A stretch of DNA of 64,000 bases, from the NCBI RefSeq assembly GCF_003114835.2, contig NZ_AP025028.1:866001-930000 (forward strand), written 5' to 3'. The notes beneath the pieces were generated by a model that worked only from the letters and a program-made list of their open reading frames with translations, was not told the origin of the DNA and ran no database searches. This DNA is from Leptospira kobayashii (GTDB lineage Bacteria; Spirochaetota; Leptospiria; Leptospirales; Leptospiraceae). Positions 17,361-25,934 of the stretch are shown here, piece by piece. The number at the start of each line of letters is the position of its first letter. Within the stretch, counting starts at the first letter, position 1. A program made the position numbers and the translations under genes.

Positions 17361-17842
17361 GCGAATTCACGATACCTATGTTGCCCTGTTCTTCCGTTAA
17401 GGAAGTGATAAAATTTTACCAAGCGCTCGGTTTTGAAATCACCCGCAAACCGACTGCCCCGAATCCGTATGTATGTGTCCGTTTCGGTGGAATAGAGATT
17501 CATTTTTTTTCAATGAAACAAACAGGTTCGAAAGGATCGTATGGCACTTGTTATGTTTCTACGTCCGATGCGGACGGATTGTACAAATCTTTTACCGATT
17601 CTTTAAAAAGAAATTTGGGAAAAATTCCTTTTTCCGGAATTCCAAGACTCACTCCTATCAAAGATCTTTCTTCGGAAGAACGCGGATTTGATATTGTCGA
17701 TCCGACGGGAAATTGGATCCGGATCGGCCAGAAAACGGAAAAAAATCCGGTTACGACTTCTTCCCCTACCAAGACGGCAAAATCAGTTTTTAAAAATTCG
17801 GGTAAGGCAAGTTTGGATAAGGTATTTTTTCCTTATCTCTGA
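17357..17842 (+). CDS. VOC (glyoxalase/bleomycin-resistance) family protein
   Basis: A 161-residue protein with one vicinal-oxygen-chelate module: IPMLPCSSVKEVIKFYQALG at the start, FGGIEIHFFSM in the middle (candidate metal-ligand His) and GFDIVDPTGNWIRIG at the end. These match bleomycin-resistance-type VOC proteins. Co-transcribed with the MarR regulator, which probably controls it. The C-terminal tail after residue 130 is lysine-rich and ends at a TGA inside a GATAAGG/CCTTATC hairpin. Another frame stays open for about 110 more bases, so a lost C-terminal extension is possible but not shown. Confidence 0.8.
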   Translation: MSEFTIPMLPCSSVKEVIKFYQALGFEITRKPTAPNPYVCVRFGGIEIHFFSMKQTGSKGSYGTCYVSTSDADGLYKSFTDSLKRNLGKIPFSGIPRLTPIKDLSSEERGFDIVDPTGNWIRIGQKTEKNPVTTSSPTKTAKSVFKNSGKASLDKVFFPYL

Positions 17843-18163
17843 TAATGAGTTACACCTATCGTTTATTAGTCGATATGCGAAGGAAAAACTGAACAAATCG
17901 CGCGAAGTGTCTGCGGAAAACGCTACGGATTCCTTAGTAAAAACACGCAAATAGGATTTAAAATCGTACATATTTTTATATATTATGAATTTAGATTTAG
18001 TACTCTTCCTTTTCTTTTTTTTTCGGAAATTTATTTACGATTAAAGCATATATTCATCTCAATCCTTGCAAAGATACGGATTATTTTCGTCATATCTGAT
18101 GAAGTCCGTGCTCTTAGGCTTAACCCTAAGGAATAAATAAGATTTGCGAGAAGGGAGAATTGG
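17843..18163. other. intergenic region upstream of the HDOD gene
   Basis: About 320 AT-rich bases. I see no gene with credible start and length. Immediately before the HDOD gene is an AAGGGAGAATTGG ribosome-binding region. Around 18118 an imperfect palindrome (CTTAGGCTTAACCCTAAGG) could be a regulatory site. Confidence 0.4.
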
Positions 18164-19684
18164 ATGTCTGCTGCGAAACCTTTGCCATTGGAATACAAAG
18201 ACAGTTTAGGGATGCATAGTAATATCCCGGACATCAATCATCCTATCCAGGAAAACCTTCCTTTTCATTTCAAATTTTTCAATATCAACGAACATATAGA
18301 AAACACATTATACCAGACATTGGATCGATTCCTTTTACAGTTGGATATCGTTTTTATCAGAGACTCCGTGTTAGCTGCCGTTAAGGAAACCGTGACAAAC
18401 GCTGTTAAGGCGAATGTGAAGCGGGTTTATTTCAATACGCTTCAATCCGACATTCAAAACTCTGCCGATTATCAGAACAAGATGATCGATTTTAAAAAGT
18501 CCTATTTTGATAATCGGGACGAATTCGAGGAAGGACTCTTAAAATACAATTACGGAGTATTTGTATCGTTTATTCATAATAAGACGATGATGCGCATCAG
18601 AATTATGAATAATGTCGAGCTGACGGAAGAAGAATCCAGCCGAATCAAACTCAGACTCGAAAAAGCAAAAACTTACAACGATTTGGCGGAAGCCTATATG
18701 GATGTCTCCAGCGATCAGGAAGGGGCAGGACTCGGTCTTATCATGACTCTTATGATGTTGAAGAACGACGGTTTGGGCGACTCCGCTTTCAAATTCGAAA
18801 GTAGCGGAAACAAAACGATCTTTATGATTGATGTTCCCACTCAAATGGCGAAAGACAACGCCAAGATATTAAAAGCGGATAAAATCATTTCTGAATTGGA
18901 TCAGTTGCCTACATTCCCAAAAACCATCCAAGACATCCAAGCAGCCATTGAGAAACCGAATTCCAGCATCGGTCAGATTGCGGAGATGATTAAAAAAGAT
19001 ATTTCTCTTTCCGCAAATATTCTGAAACTTTCCAATTCCGCCGCATTCAACCGGGGAGGTAGAGTCGAAACTTTGGATCGTGCAATCCAATTGATCGGAC
19101 TGAAAGAATTACAATCCTTACTGTATTCGCTTGGAACCAAACAGATATTAGAAGATAAGTTCCCTGCTTTCCAGGCTATCTGGGACAAGTCGAACGAATG
19201 CGCATTTTATTGTAAATGGATCGCCGGAAAAATGGGGATGCCCAAGAATACAATGAGCAATCTACTTTCCGCATCTCTGCTTCATGATATTGGTGAGATA
19301 CTTTTGGTATCTTTCGAATCCGAAAAGATGGGCCAAATCAAATCTTATTCCACTTCCAAGGAAATCGCTTCCGCCATCTCTTTGGAAGAAGCCAGTTTCG
19401 GAATCACACATACCAAGTTGGGTGCACTTGTTGCTGAAAAATGGAACTTTCCTGAAGTATATGCAAGCGCTATGGAATACCACCACCGTCCTTTGCTTGT
19501 GGAAGAAATGTACAAAGAAATCGTATATCCGATTTATTTGGGTGATATGATGATTATGATCAATCAAAGGGAAGCCAAAAGTTCCGAGATCCCCAAAGAG
19601 GTGCTGAACTTTTGTAAATTTGCCACAGTAGGTGAGTTTGATTCCGCTCGGATTAAGTTAAAAGAACACCACCAAAAACTCTGA
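18164..19684 (+). CDS. fused GHKL-ATPase / HDOD signalling protein
   Basis: A 506-residue cytoplasmic protein with two parts. Residues 50-225 resemble a GHKL/HATPase module: an N box in VKETVTNAVKAN and a G box in SSDQEGAGLGLIMTLMM, without a phosphoacceptor His. Residues 240-490 form an HDOD domain (LPTFPKTIQDIQ, DISLSANILKLSNSAAFN, ASLLHDIGEILL and EYHHRPLL). HDOD domains are HD-like modules, usually regulatory. The pairing suggests an ATP-dependent switch feeding an HDOD output. No neighbour reveals the partner. Confidence 0.82.
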   Translation: MSAAKPLPLEYKDSLGMHSNIPDINHPIQENLPFHFKFFNINEHIENTLYQTLDRFLLQLDIVFIRDSVLAAVKETVTNAVKANVKRVYFNTLQSDIQNSADYQNKMIDFKKSYFDNRDEFEEGLLKYNYGVFVSFIHNKTMMRIRIMNNVELTEEESSRIKLRLEKAKTYNDLAEAYMDVSSDQEGAGLGLIMTLMMLKNDGLGDSAFKFESSGNKTIFMIDVPTQMAKDNAKILKADKIISELDQLPTFPKTIQDIQAAIEKPNSSIGQIAEMIKKDISLSANILKLSNSAAFNRGGRVETLDRAIQLIGLKELQSLLYSLGTKQILEDKFPAFQAIWDKSNECAFYCKWIAGKMGMPKNTMSNLLSASLLHDIGEILLVSFESEKMGQIKSYSTSKEIASAISLEEASFGITHTKLGALVAEKWNFPEVYASAMEYHHRPLLVEEMYKEIVYPIYLGDMMIMINQREAKSSEIPKEVLNFCKFATVGEFDSARIKLKEHHQKL

Positions 19685-19736
19685 AGTTATATTTTATTCT
19701 CTGGATATTTTTTCGCATGGTCGGCAATTTCTGACT

Positions 19737-20486
19737 ATGAAGAGGAATATCATTATTACTGGAGCGAGTTCCGGAATCGGAGAGGCGCTTGCATTCGAAT
19801 TTGCCAAACGAGGCTATGGGCTTGGGCTCACTGCCAGAAGATTGAATGTATTAAAATCCATTCAGAAAAAAATAAAAGAACAATATCCGAGCATTCAAAT
19901 CGAAATCCAAGCCTTGGACGTAACGGATTATTCCAAAGTACCGGTTGTACTTAAAAAACTAACAAACGCTTTGGGAAGTTTGGAGATACTTGTCGCGAAT
20001 GCGGGAATGTCTGCATCCCAAGCAACGGGTTCCGGGAATTTTGAAGGAGATCGTGCTACGATTGAAACCAATCTTCTAGGTGCCATTGCCACTGTGGAAG
20101 CAGGGGTTCAGATCATGAAAAAAACAAAATCAGGTCAGATCGTGGGGATTTCTTCCGTGGCGGGATTTCGGGGAATTGCGGGAGCCGCAAGTTATTCCGC
20201 ATCGAAGGCGGCACTTTCCACTTATCTGGAAGCGGCAAGAAACGATGTGAAGGAATTCGGAATTCATATAACAACGATTAACCCAGGATACATTGATACA
20301 CCGATCAATCAAAAAAGAAAGGTACGTCCGTTCGTAATCACTGTAGAGAAGGGTGCGGCCATCATTGCAAAACAAATCGAGTCAAAAGCTTTTGATGTAT
20401 GCGCTCCCGTATTTCCTTGGATCATCCTAGGAACGATTATGAAAATTCTCCCCGGCTGGGTATGGAGAAGAATTAAGGTGCGTTAG
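19737..20486 (+). CDS. short-chain dehydrogenase/reductase
   Basis: A 249-residue NAD(P)-dependent oxidoreductase. Motifs: TGASSGIGE (cofactor), ANAGMSAS (NAG), ISSVAGFRG with the catalytic Ser, and YSASKAALS with Tyr-x3-Lys. A hydrophobic, basic C-terminus (ILPGWVWRRIKVR) may bind the membrane. The last 44 bases of the gene and its flank recur after vapC as a direct repeat, so the downstream vapBC module seems to have entered at this 3' end. Substrate unknown. Confidence 0.88.
   Translation: MKRNIIITGASSGIGEALAFEFAKRGYGLGLTARRLNVLKSIQKKIKEQYPSIQIEIQALDVTDYSKVPVVLKKLTNALGSLEILVANAGMSASQATGSGNFEGDRATIETNLLGAIATVEAGVQIMKKTKSGQIVGISSVAGFRGIAGAASYSASKAALSTYLEAARNDVKEFGIHITTINPGYIDTPINQKRKVRPFVITVEKGAAIIAKQIESKAFDVCAPVFPWIILGTIMKILPGWVWRRIKVR
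20437..20480 (+). repeat. direct repeat left of vapBC (inside SDR 3' end)
   Basis: Bases 20437-20460 are identical to 21215-21238, and similarity continues to 20480 with a few substitutions and single-base gaps. This copy is in-frame SDR coding sequence, so it is presumably the original and the other the duplicate. Confidence 0.85.
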
Positions 20487-20498
20487 GGTGGAATAAAA

Positions 20499-20523
20499 AG
20501 CCCGGAAAAGGCTATAATTTTTT
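20499..20523 (+). terminator. possible terminator after the SDR gene
   Basis: A short stem AGCC/GGCT with a seven-base loop, preceded by A-rich sequence and followed by ATAATTTTTT. The stem is weak (four GC-rich pairs), but position and T-run fit. Confidence 0.4.
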
Positions 20524-20534
20524 GGGACGTGATA

Positions 20535-20562
20535 TTGACAAAAATATACTTGGCTATATACT
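20535..20562 (+). promoter_or_regulatory. vapBC promoter with direct repeats
   Basis: TTGACA (20535-20540), a 16-base spacer and TATACT (20557-20562) form a good sigma-70-type promoter ahead of vapB. The 9-mer ATATACTTG occurs at 20544 and again at 20556, overlapping the -10 box. It is a candidate operator for the autoregulation usual in toxin-antitoxin operons. Confidence 0.6.
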
Positions 20563-20591
20563 TGTAGGTGCATCGTTTACAGGAGTTTGAA

Positions 20592-20822
20592 ATGCCGCAG
20601 TTGTCACTTTATATAGACCAAGAAACCCTAAAAAAAATAGAATCAGCTGCAAAAAAAGAAAAAATCTCTATATCGCAATGGGTAAAGGGAAAATTGCAAA
20701 ATTCTTTCGAAACAAAATGGCCTGAAAATTACTTTATGTTATACGGCGCAATTGCCGACGATTCCTTTCGACAGCCGAAGTCTCCGGACTTTATAAATGA
20801 CATTCGAAGAGAATCTCTTTGA
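20592..20822 (+). CDS. vapB: antitoxin of a VapBC-type module
   Basis: A 76-residue protein starting MPQLSLYIDQETLKKIESAA, the pattern of ribbon-helix-helix antitoxins: a short beta strand, then two helices (KKEKISISQWVKGKLQ). The C-terminus would wrap the toxin. The start ATG 20592 has CAGGAG seven bases upstream and is preferred to an in-frame GTG at 20568. The stop overlaps the toxin's TTG by four bases. Strong A/T bias and the flanking direct repeat suggest acquisition as a unit. Confidence 0.8.
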   Translation: MPQLSLYIDQETLKKIESAAKKEKISISQWVKGKLQNSFETKWPENYFMLYGAIADDSFRQPKSPDFINDIRRESL

Positions 20823-21220
20823 ATTATTTTCTTGATACAAATATCTGTATTTATTTCCTGAAAGGAAAAAGTCAGAATATTGAAAGCAATATTAAAAAGC
20901 TCAATCCAAGTAGAATCAAAATTCCTTCCATTGTGAAAGCAGAATTGCTATTAGGTGTTCTTAAAAGTTCTGACAAGAGAAAAAACAGAGATATTGTTTT
21001 AAATTTTTTGGACCCATTTGAAATTATAGGATTCAATGATTTGGATTCTGAAATTTACGCAGAACTCCGTACAGACTTGGAATCCAAAGGATTACCTATC
21101 GGACCTAATGATCTTATTATCGCATCCACAGTCTTGAGTTCAAATGGTATTCTTGTTACAAATAACGAAAAAGAGTTTTCTCGAGTTGCAAATTTAAAAA
21201 TAGAAAACTGGCTTTTATGA
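20819..21220 (+). CDS. vapC: PIN-domain toxin of a VapBC-type module
   Basis: A 133-residue PIN-domain ribonuclease. The first catalytic Asp is in YFLDTNICIYFL, the conserved Glu in VKAELLLG, and the last acidic cluster in GLPIGPNDLIIAST. Targets of VapC toxins are usually tRNA or rRNA, and this one's is not predictable. TTG start, translationally coupled to the antitoxin. The stop codon TGA lies within the right-hand direct repeat, so the toxin's last bases come from the junction. All active-site residues appear present, so it is probably functional. Confidence 0.88.
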   Translation: MNYFLDTNICIYFLKGKSQNIESNIKKLNPSRIKIPSIVKAELLLGVLKSSDKRKNRDIVLNFLDPFEIIGFNDLDSEIYAELRTDLESKGLPIGPNDLIIASTVLSSNGILVTNNEKEFSRVANLKIENWLL

Positions 21221-21258
21221 AAATTCTCCCCGGCTGGGGTGTGGCGAAGAATTAGGTG
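21215..21258 (+). repeat. direct repeat right of vapBC
   Basis: A second copy of the SDR 3' end, identical to 20437-20460 over 24 bases and then diverged. Here it is non-coding apart from supplying the vapC stop. The repeat-to-repeat distance of 778 bases defines the likely unit that was inserted or duplicated. Confidence 0.85.
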
Positions 21259-21261
21259 AAA

Positions 21262-22089
21262 TCAAGGCTTCAATTCTTCTAAAATCATACTTTCCAGTAT
21301 TTTTCCCGCTCTTGCATTCAAATGAATATTGTCTGTGAGAAATAACATACCCTTTTTGTCTGAGAGTTCATCCCAGGACTTGTAGAAGACATAGTGTCCG
21401 ATGATGGTCGAATACATTCCCCATCTGTTCATTTCGTATCTGCTGGGATTCGGATTGTTATTTGTCAGAATTGCTTGTACTAATTGTTCGTTGAATGGTT
21501 TGTAAGTTACCTTTTTCGAAGATCCGATTTCTTTGAGCAGTTTGGAATATTCGATTGATCTTTGAAAAGGAATGCTTTCCGGATCTTCGCCTAATACGGG
21601 TATGGAGAATAATATGATTTTTGCCTGAGAGTTCTTTTTCAGATAGTCAACGATTGTGTTTACATTTTTCGTAAAACTTTCTTTTGTAGGTGTTTCTTTT
21701 AGATCCCATTTTTTAAAATAGTAACCGGCTTCTTCTTCGCTTAAAGATGCTTTCAGGTCGTTTGTACCGATCAGCAGGAAAACGAATTTCGGCTTTAGTT
21801 TGACTACATTTTCCAATTGTTCCAAAATCTGATAGGTGAGTCTGCTATTGATTCCTTCGTTAACCAGAATATAGTCTTTTGCATAAGGATGGCGGGTCAA
21901 AGAATCCACATAATCGTAACTCACCCGGCCATGTGTGATGCTATCACCCAAAAATACGATAAATTCCTTATGGGGCGAATTTGCGGAAGAGAGATAAGAA
22001 ACTGTGTTATTTTCCGGAACCGCGGTTGCCTGAAAAAACACGCATCGGGTAAGTAAAAAAAGACTAGCGAGTGCCAAAAAATGTTTCAT
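21262..22089 (-). CDS. SGNH/GDSL-family hydrolase lipoprotein
   Basis: A 275-residue exported esterase/lipase-like protein. The signal ends in FLLTRC, a probable lipobox (Cys16). Block I is VFLGDSITHG with the catalytic Ser, block III is LIGTNDLK, and block V is FLTDNIHLNARAG with the Asp and His. I start at ATG 22089 with a GGAAG stretch upstream, because the longer frame places 29 non-signal residues before the hydrophobic core. It faces the vapBC module and diverges from the ribosomal operon. Confidence 0.85.
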   Translation of the reverse strand: MKHFLALASLFLLTRCVFFQATAVPENNTVSYLSSANSPHKEFIVFLGDSITHGRVSYDYVDSLTRHPYAKDYILVNEGINSRLTYQILEQLENVVKLKPKFVFLLIGTNDLKASLSEEEAGYYFKKWDLKETPTKESFTKNVNTIVDYLKKNSQAKIILFSIPVLGEDPESIPFQRSIEYSKLLKEIGSSKKVTYKPFNEQLVQAILTNNNPNPSRYEMNRWGMYSTIIGHYVFYKSWDELSDKKGMLFLTDNIHLNARAGKILESMILEELKP

Positions 22090-22211
22090 GATTGTATCTT
22101 CCTTCCTTAGGGGTAAAAAGGGTTCTTTCCGAATCCGTCTCACCCCATTTCCCTTGACAATCCGCTCATATCCCAAAATCTGGCTGGGAAGCTCAAAGGT
22201 AAGCCCAGTCT

Positions 22212-22445
22212 ATGAATAAAGCGCAAGCGGGAAACCTACTTTTGGTCCTTTTTTTGGGACTAATGGCGGGAGCTGTGGCAGGGGTGGTCATTGACCGACT
22301 TCTTGGCACGGTTTTTCTTTCTAAGTTTTTGTTCGAAAGCCCGGTTAACTTTGAACTTTACATAGTTAAAGTCGAGATCCAGCTAACCCCTGCAAGTCTA
22401 ATTGGCCTTGTAGCATCTGGTTATCTCGCACTAAAAAAGGGGTAA
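22212..22445 (+). CDS. DUF4321 small membrane protein
   Basis: A 77-residue protein with two hydrophobic segments: residues 8-28, containing GLMAGAVAGVVIDRLL, and residues 58-75. It has the compact layout of DUF4321 proteins. Function is unknown. It ends three bases before the rpsB start and is probably the first gene of the ribosomal and cell-envelope operon. The position next to rpsB may just reflect genome order. Confidence 0.75.
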   Translation: MNKAQAGNLLLVLFLGLMAGAVAGVVIDRLLGTVFLSKFLFESPVNFELYIVKVEIQLTPASLIGLVASGYLALKKG

Positions 22446-22448
22446 CAT

Positions 22449-23324
22449 ATGTCCGTAATTTCAATGAAGAGCTTGCTTGAGGCAGGCGTACACTTCGGTC
22501 ACCAAACACGTCGTTGGAATCCAAAAATGAGTCCGTATGTTTATACGGCTCGTAACGGAATCCACATCATCGACCTTCAAAAAACCGTTCAAAAAACAAA
22601 AGAAGCATATGATGCTTTGAAAAAGTTAACCGGTCAGGGCAAAAAAGTTCTTTTCGTAGGAACTAAAAAACAAGCTCGCGGTGCTATCGAAAGAGCGGCA
22701 GTTGCATGTAACATGTACTATGTGTCCAATCGTTGGTTAGGCGGACTGCTTACCAACTGGAACACAGTTAAAAAATCAATCGCTCGCTTAAAGAGACTAG
22801 AGCAAATGGAAGAGAACAACTCTTTCGAACAAGAAGCTCGTACTAAAAAAGAAGCACTCTCTCTTAAGAGAGAATTGGAAAAACTTCGCCAAACATTGGG
22901 TGGGATCAAGGATATGGCTGTAGTTCCTGAAATCCTTTTCGTAATTGATCCTAAAAAGGAAGAAATTGCGGTTAAAGAAGCGAAAAAACTCGGCCTTAAA
23001 GTTTTCGCTGTGATCGATACAAACTGTGATCCTGAACCGATCGATTATCCTATTCCGGGTAACGATGATGCGATTCGTGCGATTTCCCTTTTCCTTGATA
23101 CTATGGCAAATGCCGTACTCGAAGGAACAGGCGGGGAAGTGATTCAAACCAATTTCTCCGAAGATATGGATGCGGATCAACTCGCTCTTGAATACCAAGG
23201 TGAATACGATGAGTCCGGTAAGTTCATTATGGATGATGAGGCGCCTAATAAAGATGTTCCCGTAGATCCGGAAGCGGTGAAAGCGGCAGCAATCGAAGTC
23301 ATCAAAGAAGAAGGAAAAGAGTAA
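22449..23324 (+). CDS. rpsB: 30S ribosomal protein S2
   Basis: Component of the small ribosomal subunit that helps recruit S1. The product opens with [20 protein letters not shown] and has [18 protein letters not shown] and [12 protein letters not shown], the S2 signatures. At 291 residues it is longer than usual because of an acidic C-terminal tail (about residues 230-291). The stop TAA shares its last A with the tsf ATG. First of the classical rpsB-tsf-pyrH-frr run. Confidence 0.98.
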   Translation: MSVISMKSLLEAGVHFGHQTRRWNPKMSPYVYTARNGIHIIDLQKTVQKTKEAYDALKKLTGQGKKVLFVGTKKQARGAIERAAVACNMYYVSNRWLGGLLTNWNTVKKSIARLKRLEQMEENNSFEQEARTKKEALSLKRELEKLRQTLGGIKDMAVVPEILFVIDPKKEEIAVKEAKKLGLKVFAVIDTNCDPEPIDYPIPGNDDAIRAISLFLDTMANAVLEGTGGEVIQTNFSEDMDADQLALEYQGEYDESGKFIMDDEAPNKDVPVDPEAVKAAAIEVIKEEGKE

Positions 23325-23920
23325 TGGCTGTTAGTTCGGAACAAATCAAAGAACTCCGCGAAAGAACCGGCGCGGGGATGATGGATTGCAAAAAAGCTCT
23401 CGAAGAGACAAATGCAGACATCGAAAAAGCGGTAACATATTTGCGGGAAAAAGGTTTAGCGAAAGCCGCTAAACGTGCAGGTCGTGATACCGGAGAAGGA
23501 AAGATCATTTCCTATATCCACGGAACTGGTAAAACCGGCGTTATACTAGAGCTTAATTGCGAAACTGACTTTGTTGCAAACAACGCTGATTTCGAAGCTC
23601 TTGGAAAAGAAATCGCTCTTCAAATCACTGCGATGAATCCTCTTTATGTAAATGAAGAGTCCATCCCGAAAGAAGAAATGGAGAACGAATTAAGCATCCA
23701 AAAAGCACTTCTTGAAAAAGAAGGCAAAAAAGCGGAACAGATCGAAAAGATCCTTCCGGGTAAGATGAAAAAATATTACTCGGAAATCTGCTTAGTTCAC
23801 CAAACTTCGATTCGTGATAATACAAAAACGATTCACGAGCTAATCCAAGAAGCAATCGCCAAATTTGGTGAGAACATAACGATTCGCCGTTTCGCGAGGT
23901 TTCAAGTAGGTGGTCAGTAA
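23324..23920 (+). CDS. tsf: elongation factor Ts
   Basis: Nucleotide exchange factor for EF-Tu. The N-terminal signature [20 protein letters not shown] is complete, and [15 protein letters not shown], the core EF-Tu contact region, follows. At 198 residues it is the short form with a single core subdomain, rather than the 280-residue E. coli form. It overlaps the pyrH start by 11 bases. Confidence 0.97.
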   Translation: MAVSSEQIKELRERTGAGMMDCKKALEETNADIEKAVTYLREKGLAKAAKRAGRDTGEGKIISYIHGTGKTGVILELNCETDFVANNADFEALGKEIALQITAMNPLYVNEESIPKEEMENELSIQKALLEKEGKKAEQIEKILPGKMKKYYSEICLVHQTSIRDNTKTIHELIQEAIAKFGENITIRRFARFQVGGQ

Positions 23921-24659
23921 TCCTGCCAAATACAAAAGGATTCTGATCAAACTCTCCGGTGAAGCACTTGCCGGGGAGGGTGAACTCGGTATTGATACCA
24001 ACAAAACTTTTTCCCTTGCGGGACAAATCAAAGAAATTCATAACACCGGCGTTCAAATCGCTCTTGTAGTAGGCGGCGGAAATATGATTCGCGGGGAAAC
24101 TCTTGCGAAATCGGGAATGGAGCGTGCTACAGCGGATTATATGGGAATGCTCGGAACCATTATGAATGCACTCGCCTTACAAGACGCATGTGAAAAACAG
24201 GGAATGTTTACTAGAGTTCTTTCTGCGATAGAAATGAAATCAGTTGCAGAGCCTTATATCCGCAGACGTGCCGTTCGCCATTTGGAAAAAAACAGAGTCA
24301 TTATTTTTGCAGGCGGAACCGGAAATCCTTATTTTACAACGGATACGACTGCTTCTCTTCGCGCAGTGGAAGTAGGTTGCGAAGTGATTCTCAAGGCCAC
24401 CAAAGTGGACGGAGTCTATACAGCTGATCCTAAAAAAGATCCTACTGCAAACAGATATCTCCAGGTATCTTTTATGGAATCCATCAAACACAGATTAAAG
24501 GTAATGGATTCGACCGCTCTTAGTTTATGTATGGATAATAATATGCCGATCATTGTGTTCGATATCTTCAAACCGGGCAATTTAAAACGGTTGATTGACG
24601 GAGAAACAATCGGTACTCTAATTTCCAATTCAGAGGAAGTGATCGAAGATGGTAGATGA
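23910..24659 (+). CDS. pyrH: UMP kinase
   Basis: Phosphorylates UMP to UDP in pyrimidine nucleotide synthesis. The hexameric bacterial type is recognised by [14 protein letters not shown] at the start, [27 protein letters not shown] and the ATP-region [16 protein letters not shown]. Length 249 is normal. It uses a GTG start within the 3' end of tsf, and its own end overlaps frr by 11 bases, so the three genes are translationally linked. Confidence 0.97.
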   Translation: MVSNPAKYKRILIKLSGEALAGEGELGIDTNKTFSLAGQIKEIHNTGVQIALVVGGGNMIRGETLAKSGMERATADYMGMLGTIMNALALQDACEKQGMFTRVLSAIEMKSVAEPYIRRRAVRHLEKNRVIIFAGGTGNPYFTTDTTASLRAVEVGCEVILKATKVDGVYTADPKKDPTANRYLQVSFMESIKHRLKVMDSTALSLCMDNNMPIIVFDIFKPGNLKRLIDGETIGTLISNSEEVIEDGR

Positions 24660-25197
24660 AATCATTAAATCAATGCAAGCCAAGATGGACAAAACCATTG
24701 ACGCTCTTAAAAAAGACTTTGTAGCCATTCGTACCGGAAAAGCAAATCCTTTGATGGTCGAAGACGTGAGAGTTGATTATTACGGAACTTCAACTCCCCT
24801 CAACCAACTGGGAAAGATTTCCGTTCCCGAGCCGAGAATGATTGTCATCACCCCTTTCGAAAAATCCGTTCTCAAAGATATTGAAAAGGCGATTCTTGCT
24901 TCCGGTTTGGGACTTACTCCGAACAATGATGGAATAGGCATTCGCATTAACATTCCGGAGCTAACAGGAGAAAGACGAAAAGAACTCGTCAAAGTCCTGA
25001 AACAAAAAACCGAAGAGAAAAAAGTCGCCATCCGCAATCTTCGCCGTGATGCAAACGACGATTTAAAAAAGAAGACGGAACTTTCTCAAGATGAATTGAA
25101 AGGTCATACGGACAAAATCCAAAAAATTACCGACTCGTATATCGCCAAGATCGCTGACCTGGAAAAAGAAAAAGAGAAAGAAATCACAACTGTTTAG
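24649..25197 (+). CDS. frr: ribosome recycling factor
   Basis: Splits post-termination ribosomes together with EF-G. The 182-residue product has the three-helix bundle signature: [40 protein letters not shown] and [19 protein letters not shown]. Length and order are standard. Overlaps pyrH by 11 bases; 23 bases separate it from uppS. Confidence 0.97.
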   Translation: MVDEIIKSMQAKMDKTIDALKKDFVAIRTGKANPLMVEDVRVDYYGTSTPLNQLGKISVPEPRMIVITPFEKSVLKDIEKAILASGLGLTPNNDGIGIRINIPELTGERRKELVKVLKQKTEEKKVAIRNLRRDANDDLKKKTELSQDELKGHTDKIQKITDSYIAKIADLEKEKEKEITTV

Positions 25198-25220
25198 ATA
25201 AACAGAAGTTAACTCTTATA

Positions 25221-25934
25221 ATGAAATTTAAAACCATTCCCGCACATATTGGTGTCATTATGGACGGCAATGGTCGTTGGGCGGAAAGACAAGGTAAAAA
25301 AAGAACAGAAGGTCATAGAGAAGGCGCGAAAGCCATCGATCGTCTATTAGATGTCGCCTTGGAACATAAAATCAAAGCGGTATCTTTATATGCCTTTTCC
25401 ACTGAAAATTGGAAAAGGCCGATCACCGAAGTCAACGCGATCTTCAATTTGCTAATCGAATTTATAGACAGTCGTTTGGAGGACATCCAAAAAAAAGGAA
25501 TTCGTATCCAACACTCCGGAAATCTAAATAAGCTTTCGACGAAAGTAAAACAAAAGATCAATACTGCCGTTGAGGCGACAAAAAAGAACAAAAAGCTAAC
25601 TGCCAATTTTTGTCTGAATTACGGCGGACAAGAAGAGATTCTTAGTTCTTTTCAAAGATTACAAAAAGATCGCATTCATAAAAAAATCTCTTTGGATAAG
25701 CCTGTTTCTCCTAAGGAATTTGAAAAATATTTGTATACATACCCCCTTCCTCCGGTAGACTTATTGATCAGGACAGCAGGTGAACAGAGGGTTTCCAATT
25801 TTCTTTTATGGCAAATCGCCTATGCTGAGTTTTTCTTCACAAATACTCTATGGCCTGATTTCGATCGGGACTCTTTGGAAGAAGCCCTACATTTTTTTGA
25901 ATCTAGAAAACGCAAATTTGGTGGTCTTTCATGA
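25221..25934 (+). CDS. uppS: isoprenyl (undecaprenyl) diphosphate synthase
   Basis: A cis-prenyltransferase that builds the lipid carrier for cell-wall and surface-sugar synthesis. Signature at the start: HIGVIMDGNGRWAE with the catalytic Asp, then EGHREGAKA and LYAFSTENWKRP. The C-terminal block LLIRTAGEQRVSNFLLWQIA is also standard. 237 residues, soluble. The usual order after frr is kept. The stop overlaps the cdsA start by four bases. Confidence 0.96.
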   Translation: MKFKTIPAHIGVIMDGNGRWAERQGKKRTEGHREGAKAIDRLLDVALEHKIKAVSLYAFSTENWKRPITEVNAIFNLLIEFIDSRLEDIQKKGIRIQHSGNLNKLSTKVKQKINTAVEATKKNKKLTANFCLNYGGQEEILSSFQRLQKDRIHKKISLDKPVSPKEFEKYLYTYPLPPVDLLIRTAGEQRVSNFLLWQIAYAEFFFTNTLWPDFDRDSLEEALHFFESRKRKFGGLS

